A DNA stretch of 64,000 nucleotides from Winogradskyella ouciana (lineage in GTDB: Bacteria > Bacteroidota > Bacteroidia > Flavobacteriales > Flavobacteriaceae). The translations under genes were made by a program, and so were the position numbers. Position 1 is the stretch's first letter, and each line of letters begins with the position of its first letter. Below the pieces are notes generated by a model. That model was not told the DNA's origin. It was given only the letters and a program-made list of their open reading frames with translations, and searched no databases. The stretch covers positions 124,001-188,000 of the forward strand of contig NZ_WJYA01000003.1 of assembly GCF_009709615.1 (NCBI RefSeq), written 5' to 3'. Below are positions 52,037 to 60,432 of the stretch, one piece after another.

Positions 52037-53494
52037 ATGAAAAAAATATTAGTCGCAAACAGAGGAGAAATTGCCATTCGCGTCATGAGAACGGCGAAAA
52101 AAATGGGCATCAAAACCGTTGCTGTTTTTTCTGAAGTTGATAGAAGTTCACCACACGTAAAATATGCTGATGAAGCTGTTTGTATTGGTCCTGCTCCGTC
52201 AAATGAATCCTATTTAAAAGGAAATAAAATTATAGACGTTGCTAAATCATTGAATGTTGATGGCATACATCCTGGTTATGGTTTCCTAAGTGAAAATGCA
52301 GACTTTGCTGAGTTATGCGAGAAAAACAATATCATATTCATCGGTCCTAAATCCCATGCTATTAAAGTTATGGGAAGCAAGTTAGCGGCTAAAGATACCG
52401 TAAAAGCCTATGATATCCCGATGGTTCCTGGTACAGACGAAGCGATTACAGATATTCCTGAAGCAAAAAAAATCGCGAATGAGATAGGCTTTCCTATTCT
52501 CATAAAAGCCTCTGCTGGTGGTGGCGGAAAAGGGATGCGTATTGTTGAGAATGCTGCTGAATTCGAATCGCAAATGGATAGAGCAATCAGTGAAGCAAAA
52601 AATGCTTTTGGCGATGGTTCTGTTTTTATAGAAAAGTATGTGGCATCTCCAAGACATATCGAAATTCAAGTGATGGCAGATATGCATGGTAATTATCTGC
52701 ATTTCTTTGAGCGTGAGTGTTCTGTACAGCGACGTCATCAAAAAGTCGTTGAAGAAGCACCTTCGGCCGTGTTAACACCAGATTTAAGGGAAGAAATGGG
52801 ACAAGCTGCTATCAATGTAGCACGCTCTTGTGATTACATTGGAGCTGGTACTGTCGAATTCCTTTTAGATGAAAACCTGAATTTTTATTTCCTAGAAATG
52901 AATACTAGGCTACAGGTTGAGCACCCAGTTTCTGAATGGATCGCTGATGTGGATTTAGTAGAACTTCAGATTAAAGTTGCCAGAGGCGAAAAATTAGATA
53001 TTAAACAGGAAGATTTAAAAATTAATGGTCATGCTTTAGAACTTCGTGTTTATGCAGAAGATCCTATGAATGACTTTTTACCAAGTGTTGGTAATTTAGA
53101 AGTATATCAACTTCCAGAAGGAAAAAATATTAGAGTAGATAATGGTTTTGAAGAAGGCATGGATATCCCAATCTATTATGACCCAATGCTTTCTAAATTG
53201 ATTACTTATGGTGAAACACGTGAAGAAGCTATAGAATTAATGATAAAAGCTATTGACAATTATCATATAAAAGGTGTAGAAACCACATTAGCTTTCGGAC
53301 GTTTCGTTTGTGAGCACGAGGCTTTTAGAAGTGGAAATTTTGACACCCATTTTGTTAAAAAGTACTATTCACCTAGTCTTTTAGAAGAGCAACATAAAAA
53401 AGAAGCTGAGATAGCAGCAAAGATTGCATTGAAGCGTTATTTAGAAGATCAGAAGTTATTACGATTACCGAATTCAGTAAGCAGTAAGCAGTAA
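52037..53494 (+). CDS. accC: Biotin carboxylase subunit of acyl-CoA carboxylase
   Basis: 485 residues. MKKILVANRGEIAIRVMRTA is the standard start, followed by ATP-grasp motifs: LIKASAGGGGKGMRIVEN (glycine-rich loop), EKYVASPRHIEIQVMAD, RECSVQRRHQKVVEEAPS, and EMNTRLQVEHPVSEW. It carboxylates biotin on the neighbouring carrier using ATP and bicarbonate. The last residues (after LEDQKLLRLP) are encoded by a 7-base tandem repeat and end inside it. ATG 52037 follows the carrier stop by 1 base; an in-frame TTG at 52022 lies inside the previous gene. Confidence 0.95.
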   Translation: MKKILVANRGEIAIRVMRTAKKMGIKTVAVFSEVDRSSPHVKYADEAVCIGPAPSNESYLKGNKIIDVAKSLNVDGIHPGYGFLSENADFAELCEKNNIIFIGPKSHAIKVMGSKLAAKDTVKAYDIPMVPGTDEAITDIPEAKKIANEIGFPILIKASAGGGGKGMRIVENAAEFESQMDRAISEAKNAFGDGSVFIEKYVASPRHIEIQVMADMHGNYLHFFERECSVQRRHQKVVEEAPSAVLTPDLREEMGQAAINVARSCDYIGAGTVEFLLDENLNFYFLEMNTRLQVEHPVSEWIADVDLVELQIKVARGEKLDIKQEDLKINGHALELRVYAEDPMNDFLPSVGNLEVYQLPEGKNIRVDNGFEEGMDIPIYYDPMLSKLITYGETREEAIELMIKAIDNYHIKGVETTLAFGRFVCEHEAFRSGNFDTHFVKKYYSPSLLEEQHKKEAEIAAKIALKRYLEDQKLLRLPNSVSSKQ

Positions 53495-53516
53495 GCAGTA
53501 AGCAGTAAGCAGTAAG
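53475..53516 (+). repeat. Tandem repeat, 6 x CAGTAAG
   Basis: Six perfect 7-base units, CAGTAAG, from 53475 to 53516. The biotin carboxylase stop TAA (53492-53494) lies in the third unit, so the C-terminal tail (VSSKQ) is repeat-encoded. As the unit is not a multiple of three, a change in copy number shifts frame but meets a TAA again within three units. Confidence 0.85.
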
Positions 53517-53553
53517 CAAAAATAAAATTAAAAACATATCCAGCTTTGCGCCC

Positions 53554-53572
53554 CTGCCTGTCGGCAGACAGG
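53554..53572. repeat. Inverted repeat between carboxylase genes
   Basis: CCTGTC (53557-53562) with GACAGG (53567-53572), overlapping CTGCC/GGCAG arms. It is followed by TTTAGCGCCTTTGCGAGAAA, a sequence that looks like a dispersed flavobacterial intergenic repeat. It lies just before the carboxyltransferase ATG. Confidence 0.55.
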
Positions 53573-53602
53573 TTTAGCGCCTTTGCGAGAAACAAGAATA
53601 GC

Positions 53603-55144
53603 ATGGAAGACAAAATAAAAACACTAAACGACAAACTTGAACAAGCCAAATTAGGAGGCGGACAAAAACGAATAGACAAACAACATCAAAAGAAAAAACT
53701 AACCGCAAGAGAGCGTGTGATGTATCTTTTAGATGAAGGTTCATTTGAAGAAATTGGTGCCTTAGTCACACACCGAACCAAGGATTTCGGGATGGAAAAC
53801 CAAAAATTCTATGGAGATGGAGTGGTTACTGGTTATGGAACCGTAAATGGTAGATTAGTTTATGTGTTTGCGCAAGACTTCACCGTATTTGGAGGCTCTC
53901 TTTCGGAAACACATGCAGAAAAAATCTGTAAAATTATGGATATGGCTGTTAATGTTGGTGCTCCTGTTATTGGTTTAAATGATTCTGGTGGAGCACGTAT
54001 CCAAGAAGGTGTACGTTCTTTAGGTGGTTATGCTGATATTTTTTATCGAAATGTTCAGGCTTCCGGTGTGATTCCTCAGATTTCAGCAATAATGGGACCA
54101 TGTGCAGGTGGAGCGGTTTATTCTCCTGCTATGACCGATTTTACGTTGATGGTAGAAAATACAAGTTATATGTTTGTTACTGGTCCAAATGTGGTAAAAA
54201 CAGTAACTAACGAGGAAGTTACAAGCGAAGAACTAGGTGGTGCAAGTGTACATGCTTCAAAATCTGGTGTTGCTCACAAAACCTCATCTAATGATGTGGA
54301 ATGTTTAGAAGATGTTAAACAATTATTGAGTTATTTACCTCAAAGCAATAAAGAAAAACCTTTAGATATTCCTTTTGAAATTAAAGAAGAAGTCCGAGAC
54401 GCATTAGATTCTATCGTTCCGGAAAATGCTAATAAACCTTACGATATGCATCAAGTGATTGAAGGCATTATCGATGCCAATTCTTTTTATGAAATTCATA
54501 AAGACTTTGCTGAAAATATCATCGTAGGTTTTGCGCGTTTAGGTGGCAAATCTATTGGTATTGTTGCCAATCAGCCTATGTTTTTGGCTGGTGTTTTAGA
54601 TGTTGATAGTTCTACAAAAGCGGCTCGTTTTGTACGTTTTTGCGATTGTTTTAATATACCCTTATTGGTTTTAGAAGATGTTCCAGGATTTTTACCTGGA
54701 ACAGATCAAGAGTGGAATGCCATCATCACTAATGGTGCAAAATTGCTCTATGCTTTTAGCGAAGCAACCGTACCAAGAGTTACAGTAATTACCAGAAAAG
54801 CTTATGGTGGAGCTTATGACGTCATGAACTCTAAACACATTGGAGCTGACATGAATTTTGCATGGCCAAATGCCGAAATTGCTGTAATGGGAGCAAAAGG
54901 TGCTGCCGAAATTATTTTTAAACGTGAAATCTCCGCTGCTGAAGATAAAGAAGCCAAATGGAAAGAAAAAGAAGCTGAGTATGCTGAACTGTTCGCCAAT
55001 CCATATAGTGCAGCCGAACGTGGTTTTATCGATGAAGTGATTCTACCTCACAATACGAGACGTAAACTCATTAAAGCGTTTGCTATGCTAGAAAATAAAG
55101 AAATTGTTAAACCTTTGCGAAAACATGGTAATATTCCTTTATAA
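53603..55144 (+). CDS. Acyl-CoA carboxylase carboxyltransferase (beta) subunit
   Basis: 513 residues. The crotonase-like carboxyltransferase pattern is present: GAHT-like [32 protein letters not shown] region with [44 protein letters not shown], then the C-terminal half with [10 protein letters not shown] and [20 protein letters not shown]. It moves the carboxyl group from biotin to an acyl-CoA, most like propionyl-CoA carboxylase beta. ATG 53603; a longer frame to 53546 runs through the intergenic repeat and is not used. With the two genes before it, it makes a complete enzyme. Confidence 0.93.
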   Translation: MEDKIKTLNDKLEQAKLGGGQKRIDKQHQKKKLTARERVMYLLDEGSFEEIGALVTHRTKDFGMENQKFYGDGVVTGYGTVNGRLVYVFAQDFTVFGGSLSETHAEKICKIMDMAVNVGAPVIGLNDSGGARIQEGVRSLGGYADIFYRNVQASGVIPQISAIMGPCAGGAVYSPAMTDFTLMVENTSYMFVTGPNVVKTVTNEEVTSEELGGASVHASKSGVAHKTSSNDVECLEDVKQLLSYLPQSNKEKPLDIPFEIKEEVRDALDSIVPENANKPYDMHQVIEGIIDANSFYEIHKDFAENIIVGFARLGGKSIGIVANQPMFLAGVLDVDSSTKAARFVRFCDCFNIPLLVLEDVPGFLPGTDQEWNAIITNGAKLLYAFSEATVPRVTVITRKAYGGAYDVMNSKHIGADMNFAWPNAEIAVMGAKGAAEIIFKREISAAEDKEAKWKEKEAEYAELFANPYSAAERGFIDEVILPHNTRRKLIKAFAMLENKEIVKPLRKHGNIPL

Positions 55145-55289
55145 ATCCTTATTATATATTAGCTGTACTTACCATATGTAAAGAGGTCAATAGATATAAT
55201 GTTAAATATTTCCTATAATTTTACTAGTAGGTTAACCAATGGTATGCATCTTGTACGTATATGGTAGAATTTATAAACCAAAAAACACA

Positions 55290-56258
55290 ATGAATAAAAT
55301 AATATTATTAATTTTTTTTATTACAACTTTAAGTTGTGAATCTCAAATAAAGCCTAAACAATTTGTTGCTGATACATCTATAACATTACAGAAAAAGATA
55401 GATATGCAACTACCTGTAGAAACAACCGATTCCATCAATAAAATTTCGGAACTGAGAAACACGAATCTTCAAAATATCTTAAAAAAGGAAATAGACAAAA
55501 ACGCTTTATGGAAAGGATTAGTTGCCAAGAATTTAATGGCTATAGGAATTGTTGACCTAACCGACATGAGCAATATTAAATATGCAGGTATCAATGATAA
55601 TCTAATGATGTACGCTGCTAGTCTCCCAAAAATTGCTGTTTTATTAGCATCTATGGATGCGATTGAAAATGGTGAATTAGAAGATACTAAAGAAATAAGA
55701 AAAGATATGAGACTTATGATAAGTAAGTCTAATAACGCAGCTACTACGAGAATGATAGATCGTGTGGGTTATGAAAAGATAGAAGCTGTACTAAGAGCAC
55801 CTAAGCATAAATTATATGACGAAGAAACAGGTGGTGGTCTTTGGGTAGGAAAACGTTATGGAGGTGGCGGAGATACCAATCGTGAGCCGCTTAAAAATTT
55901 AAGTCACGCAGCAACCACAATGCAAGTGTGCAGTTTTTATTATCAATTGGTAATGGGTAATTTAATTAGCGATGAGCGTTCAAAGGAGATGCTAGAGATT
56001 ATGAAAGATCCAGCATTGCATCATAAATTTGTTAATACCCTCGACAAAATTGCACCAAGAGCTAAAATTTATAGAAAATCGGGATCGTGGAGAAACTATC
56101 ATTCAGATTCAGCATTAGTTTGGGGACCTAACAGACGTTACATTATTGTAGCATTGATAGATAATGATTTTGGCGAGAAAATAATTAGAGATTTAGTGGT
56201 GCCTTTAGAGCGTGTAATGAAAAAAGCTCGTAATTTGGAAAAGGAGACTAAAATCTGA
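55290..56258 (+). CDS. Class A beta-lactamase-like serine hydrolase, lipoprotein
   Basis: 322 residues. Lipoprotein signal ILLIFFITTLSC (Cys16). The SxxK motif is AASLPKIAVLL (Ser111/Lys114), the SxN-like motif KSNNA (Ser147), and the KTG-like motif RKSGSW (Lys263-Ser-Gly). So it has the penicillin-interacting serine hydrolase fold, but its true substrate may be a peptidoglycan peptide or something else. It lies 11 bases from the nucleotide-translocase-like gene, and a paralogue with the same motifs stands beyond that gene. Confidence 0.85.
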   Translation: MNKIILLIFFITTLSCESQIKPKQFVADTSITLQKKIDMQLPVETTDSINKISELRNTNLQNILKKEIDKNALWKGLVAKNLMAIGIVDLTDMSNIKYAGINDNLMMYAASLPKIAVLLASMDAIENGELEDTKEIRKDMRLMISKSNNAATTRMIDRVGYEKIEAVLRAPKHKLYDEETGGGLWVGKRYGGGGDTNREPLKNLSHAATTMQVCSFYYQLVMGNLISDERSKEMLEIMKDPALHHKFVNTLDKIAPRAKIYRKSGSWRNYHSDSALVWGPNRRYIIVALIDNDFGEKIIRDLVVPLERVMKKARNLEKETKI

Positions 56259-56269
56259 ATTTAAACTTA

Positions 56270-59116
56270 ATGATCAGGACCTTTTTAAATAAAACTTTTG
56301 GAATAAGAGATGGTGAAATATACATCTCTTTTTTAATGCAGATTTATATATTCCTGATTATTAACGTATTGCTTATTATAAAGCCAATAGTTAATGCTTT
56401 ATTCCTATCAGAATTAGGCGCTGAGCAACTGCCCTATGGTTATCTTATGGTAGCTTTAATAGCCGTAATAACCACTTATTTCTACAACCGATGGGTTAAA
56501 CAATTTTCATTTCTTAGAGTAACGAGTTTATCGTTATTATTTTTTAGTTTTAGCTTTATAGCACTTGGCCTCATAATAACCTTTGCTAACCTAGGCGAAT
56601 GGCTGCTCTATACTTATTATATCGGTGTTTCGCTCTTTGCTGTTATCACTACTTCTCAATTTTGGATTTTGGCCAACCTTGTGTTTAACTCAAGAGAGGG
56701 GAAACGATTATTCGGATTTATTGGTGCAGGTGCCATAGCTGGAGGAATTTTCGGTGGTTATCTCACAAGTCTCATCGCTTCAGCATTCGGTAATGTCACT
56801 GCCATTATAATAGCTGGTATTTTTCTTTTAGTATGTATTCCTATTTTACGTAAAATTTGGAGTATACGTATTAAACGATTGAGTAGTTATGTAAGAGCAC
56901 AACGCAAATATCAGGATACAGAGACTCAAGAGCCTGCCTATAAGATCATATCAAAATCAAAACATCTTACGTATTTAGCATTAATTACTGGCTTTGGTGT
57001 TATCGTAGCAAAACTTGTGGATTTTCAATTTAGCGATTTTGCAAATAAAGCCATACGAGATCCTGATGAACTGGCTTCATTTTTTGGTTTTTGGTTTTCA
57101 TCGTTTAATGTCATCGCATTATGTTTACAACTGTTTGTTACAAATAAGGTACTGAGTAAATTAGGCGTTGCAAGTACACTATTAATCCTTCCTTTAGGAT
57201 TGGCTGTAGGAAGTTTGCTATTCTTAACTTTTCCTGAATTATGGGTATTAGTAATTATCAAAGGTATTGATGGTAGTTTTAAGCAATCTCTAAATAAGGC
57301 CGCTGTAGAATTGTCTGTCATGCCAATTCCTTTTAATATAAAAAATCAGGCAAAGTCGTTTATTGATGTAGCTGTAGATAGTATTGCCACAGGTTTGGCA
57401 GGCCTTATGCTAATCTTATTTATTAAGCGTTTCGATTTACCTACTACATATATCACAGTTATCATATTACTATTTACATTTGTTTGGATTATTCTAATCT
57501 ATAAACTTAGGGAAGCTTACTTCAATTCCTTTAGACAAAATATTAGACGAAACCTCGTTAAAGATTCAATAAAAGATAAACCACATCGAAAGGAAACAGC
57601 AATTGGTCTAACAAGATCTGTTCTACAATCTGGAGATGAAGATGAAATTTTAGCCATACTCGACCGTTTTAGTATATATAAAATAAGAACATTAAGATCT
57701 GAAATTATCGCGCTGTTGGATTTCCCTTCAAATAAGGTAAAAACCGAAGTCATTAAACAATTGTACAAATATGATAAAGGGGTGGCCATTGAAAAAATAA
57801 AACCACTAATTTATTCTAATGATGACCAACTAGTACAAGCGGCATTATCTTATATTTTAGAGCATTCAAGTATTTCCCAGTATAGTTTTTTTAATGAATA
57901 TTTAGATCATAGTGATCCATATATTTCAAGTTCTGCACTGTTATGTCTTTCTGAAGAAATTAGTGATAATCAAAATTTATCTAAACGATTTAATTTAGAA
58001 CAGCGCATTGTTACCAGATTAAATGATTGTTTTATAAATGATGATGAATTGAGAGCAGCTGAAATTTCTAAATTGTTGCTCACTATTGCAAATGCAAAGC
58101 TCGAAAAGTATTATACCTATATTAACGTTAACCTACAACATAAGAATCCAATAATAGTAAAGAGCGCCATAGAAGCAGCAGGTTTAACCAGTAATGAACA
58201 ATACACTAAGATATTAGTTCAGTATCTGGCCGAAAAACCCTATAGAAAAGCAGCTATTAATGCTCTAAAAAATTATAGTAGTGCTATAGCAAATACAATT
58301 TTAAAACTGGAAAAAAACGATGAACTAAACAATGATGCTAAACGCCATATACCAACATTAGTTAGATCTTTTAACAATCAAAAATCCGTTAAAATTTTGA
58401 TGCGTTTGCTTAAAAGCAAGGATGTGATCATAAGGTTTGAAGCAACCAAAGCGCTTATTAAACTCAAATCCCAAAATGAGAACTTATACTTTAACAAACG
58501 ACGATTGAAAAAGGAAATTATTAAGGAATGTCGATATGGAAAAGAAACTTTGGATGCTTTAGCTTCAATAAGACATATGTTGGCTTCTGATGTGAGTAAC
58601 AATTTAAATATAGACCAAAAAAGAGAACTCAAAATTGCCAGAAAAAGTATAATTGTAGTATTGGACGAGCAATTGATCACCAGCCTAAAATCGATTTTTA
58701 AATTGTTGGCGTTGTTGTATGATGAGGCAGATATAGAGGTAAGTTATTCAGGGTTAATGAGCGAAGTAAAAGAAGCACAAATTAATGCCTTGGAATTTTT
58801 AGATAATTTGCTTCAAAGTCAACTAAAGGAAAAGATTCTACCACTAGTAGAATATTATAATGTAAATAGTGATGATACATCGGTAAAGTCCCAACTGCAA
58901 ATTGAGTTTATGAGCGAATATGAGTTAATACGGAGTCTACTAGCAAAACGTGGTAAACGTATAAAACTCGAAGTCCTATATCTCATAAGTACCCTTAAGG
59001 ACAAATCCTATAGAACATTGGTTCATAAACAAACATTTCAGAAAAATAAAGAAGTTCAAGAATTTGCAATTAAGACCCTTGCTATTTTAGACCAGCAAAA
59101 ATTAGTGAACCATTAA
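56270..59116 (+). CDS. Npt1/Npt2-type nucleotide translocase-like protein with C-terminal helical-repeat domain
   Basis: 948 residues. The first 430 or so have about 12 membrane helices in the pattern of the ATP/ADP translocase (Npt/NTT) group within the major facilitator clan: FGIRDGEIYISFLMQIYIF at the start and KPIVNALFLSELGAEQLPYG. The remaining 500 or so form repeated helical pairs (HEAT-like), a cytoplasmic extension also seen in other free-living members. Classical Npts exchange ATP for ADP across a membrane; the transported species here is not determined. Same-strand neighbour of the SxxK lipoprotein (11-base gap). Its end overlaps the convergent hydrolase by 4 bases. Confidence 0.85.
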   Translation: MIRTFLNKTFGIRDGEIYISFLMQIYIFLIINVLLIIKPIVNALFLSELGAEQLPYGYLMVALIAVITTYFYNRWVKQFSFLRVTSLSLLFFSFSFIALGLIITFANLGEWLLYTYYIGVSLFAVITTSQFWILANLVFNSREGKRLFGFIGAGAIAGGIFGGYLTSLIASAFGNVTAIIIAGIFLLVCIPILRKIWSIRIKRLSSYVRAQRKYQDTETQEPAYKIISKSKHLTYLALITGFGVIVAKLVDFQFSDFANKAIRDPDELASFFGFWFSSFNVIALCLQLFVTNKVLSKLGVASTLLILPLGLAVGSLLFLTFPELWVLVIIKGIDGSFKQSLNKAAVELSVMPIPFNIKNQAKSFIDVAVDSIATGLAGLMLILFIKRFDLPTTYITVIILLFTFVWIILIYKLREAYFNSFRQNIRRNLVKDSIKDKPHRKETAIGLTRSVLQSGDEDEILAILDRFSIYKIRTLRSEIIALLDFPSNKVKTEVIKQLYKYDKGVAIEKIKPLIYSNDDQLVQAALSYILEHSSISQYSFFNEYLDHSDPYISSSALLCLSEEISDNQNLSKRFNLEQRIVTRLNDCFINDDELRAAEISKLLLTIANAKLEKYYTYINVNLQHKNPIIVKSAIEAAGLTSNEQYTKILVQYLAEKPYRKAAINALKNYSSAIANTILKLEKNDELNNDAKRHIPTLVRSFNNQKSVKILMRLLKSKDVIIRFEATKALIKLKSQNENLYFNKRRLKKEIIKECRYGKETLDALASIRHMLASDVSNNLNIDQKRELKIARKSIIVVLDEQLITSLKSIFKLLALLYDEADIEVSYSGLMSEVKEAQINALEFLDNLLQSQLKEKILPLVEYYNVNSDDTSVKSQLQIEFMSEYELIRSLLAKRGKRIKLEVLYLISTLKDKSYRTLVHKQTFQKNKEVQEFAIKTLAILDQQKLVNH

Positions 59117-60432
59117 TCTTCGCCATCATTACTTGTATCTTCATCATCTTTGTATGGCACTTCTTTAACCTCGGGCTTAGAGTTATCCATAGTAATGAGA
59201 TCATCAATCTTACTCGCCAAGTACATATGTGCTCCCGCTGAGTTTTTATTTAGTACGTTGGTCATTAGGCATACAATATATTTCACTCCCTCATCATGTT
59301 CAACAATAATGACAGAATTCATATAATTAAATACATTACCTGCATATTTTTTACAATCGGGATTTTTCTCTCTGTCGCACTTGTAAAAACTTCCCGATTT
59401 AAAATACACTGCTGCACTATCCAATCGTGAAGATTTTGCATATCTAATACGCCTGTCGGTTAAATAAAGCAGGCGTTTCATCTCTAAACTAGATTTTTTA
59501 TCAATGATTTTGCCTTGTTCCAATTGCACCAGATATTTCATGAGTCCTTTAGGAGTTCCTATACTCCCACCCTTTCTACCTACATATTTTCCTGGTCCTC
59601 GAGTAAATAGACCACCCAATCTCCATTCATCTTCTGTAATTCCAATTTCACGTAAGGGATCATTAACCACACTATGCGCCAAATTGGTCAATGAATCTCT
59701 CGGTGTTTCTTTGAAATAGGTTTCAGCTTGGTCTTCAGTTAAATTTACATAGTCTGCACCAAAAGCTGCCATCAACATAGCTTCTCGATACATAACGCTT
59801 GCGGCACCATTGTTACTGACAGAAACCATATGGTCTAACCATTCGTAAAGTGAAAACACATCGCTAGCAATAACTTGGCGCTTTACCAATTTATCTTTTT
59901 CTATATCGTAAAAAGGAACTGTATGATGATCTCCTGTTCCCCAATATCTAGCCGATACCTCAATATCCTTTAAATACATTACACGATCTTCCCACGAATC
60001 CGGACAAATTTTTGCCATTTGATAAAAGACAGCATTCAGTACTGCTATTTTACCAACACTACCAGGTTGATAACCTACATTCTCTCTATATTCAGAATAT
60101 TTTAAATCCTTGGGATTAGACATATCCAAAACGGCAGCAGAATAATTACCACTAGGGAACAAACGATTAATTCGTTTAGAAAATTCATCGTCCTCTTCTA
60201 ATATCGCATCGATACTATCTTCAATCGATGTCAGGTTTAATTTAATATCCTCTAGTTTTTTATATGCACCTGGTGGAATACGATTATAGGGTACACTATC
60301 CTCCACAAGCTTCTGAATCTGGTAAAGACGTTTGATGCCTGTTGACTCATATCCATCAATAGGATAAATCGTAAAACCAAAGGATATGGCTATGGCCAAA
60401 ACGGTTGTTATTTTTAAAATCTTTTTCATCAT
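59113..60432 (-). CDS. Second SxxK serine hydrolase (beta-lactamase-like), exported
   Basis: 439 residues with an N-terminal signal or anchor (about 1-22). Motifs match those of the 55290 lipoprotein: PGSVGKIAVLN (Ser125/Lys128), VSVSNNGAAS (Ser206), FKSGSFYKC (Lys345). It is larger, with an N-terminal helical extension and an acidic C-terminal tail (KDDEDTSNDGED). It overlaps the upstream dikinase gene by 4 bases (ATGA), so the two are translated together. Confidence 0.85.
   Translation of the reverse strand: MMKKILKITTVLAIAISFGFTIYPIDGYESTGIKRLYQIQKLVEDSVPYNRIPPGAYKKLEDIKLNLTSIEDSIDAILEEDDEFSKRINRLFPSGNYSAAVLDMSNPKDLKYSEYRENVGYQPGSVGKIAVLNAVFYQMAKICPDSWEDRVMYLKDIEVSARYWGTGDHHTVPFYDIEKDKLVKRQVIASDVFSLYEWLDHMVSVSNNGAASVMYREAMLMAAFGADYVNLTEDQAETYFKETPRDSLTNLAHSVVNDPLREIGITEDEWRLGGLFTRGPGKYVGRKGGSIGTPKGLMKYLVQLEQGKIIDKKSSLEMKRLLYLTDRRIRYAKSSRLDSAAVYFKSGSFYKCDREKNPDCKKYAGNVFNYMNSVIIVEHDEGVKYIVCLMTNVLNKNSAGAHMYLASKIDDLITMDNSKPEVKEVPYKDDEDTSNDGED

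Noticed and set aside
53475..53516. CRISPR-like array
   Set aside because: The units are 7 bases and adjacent with no spacers. No repeat-spacer structure was seen anywhere in the window.
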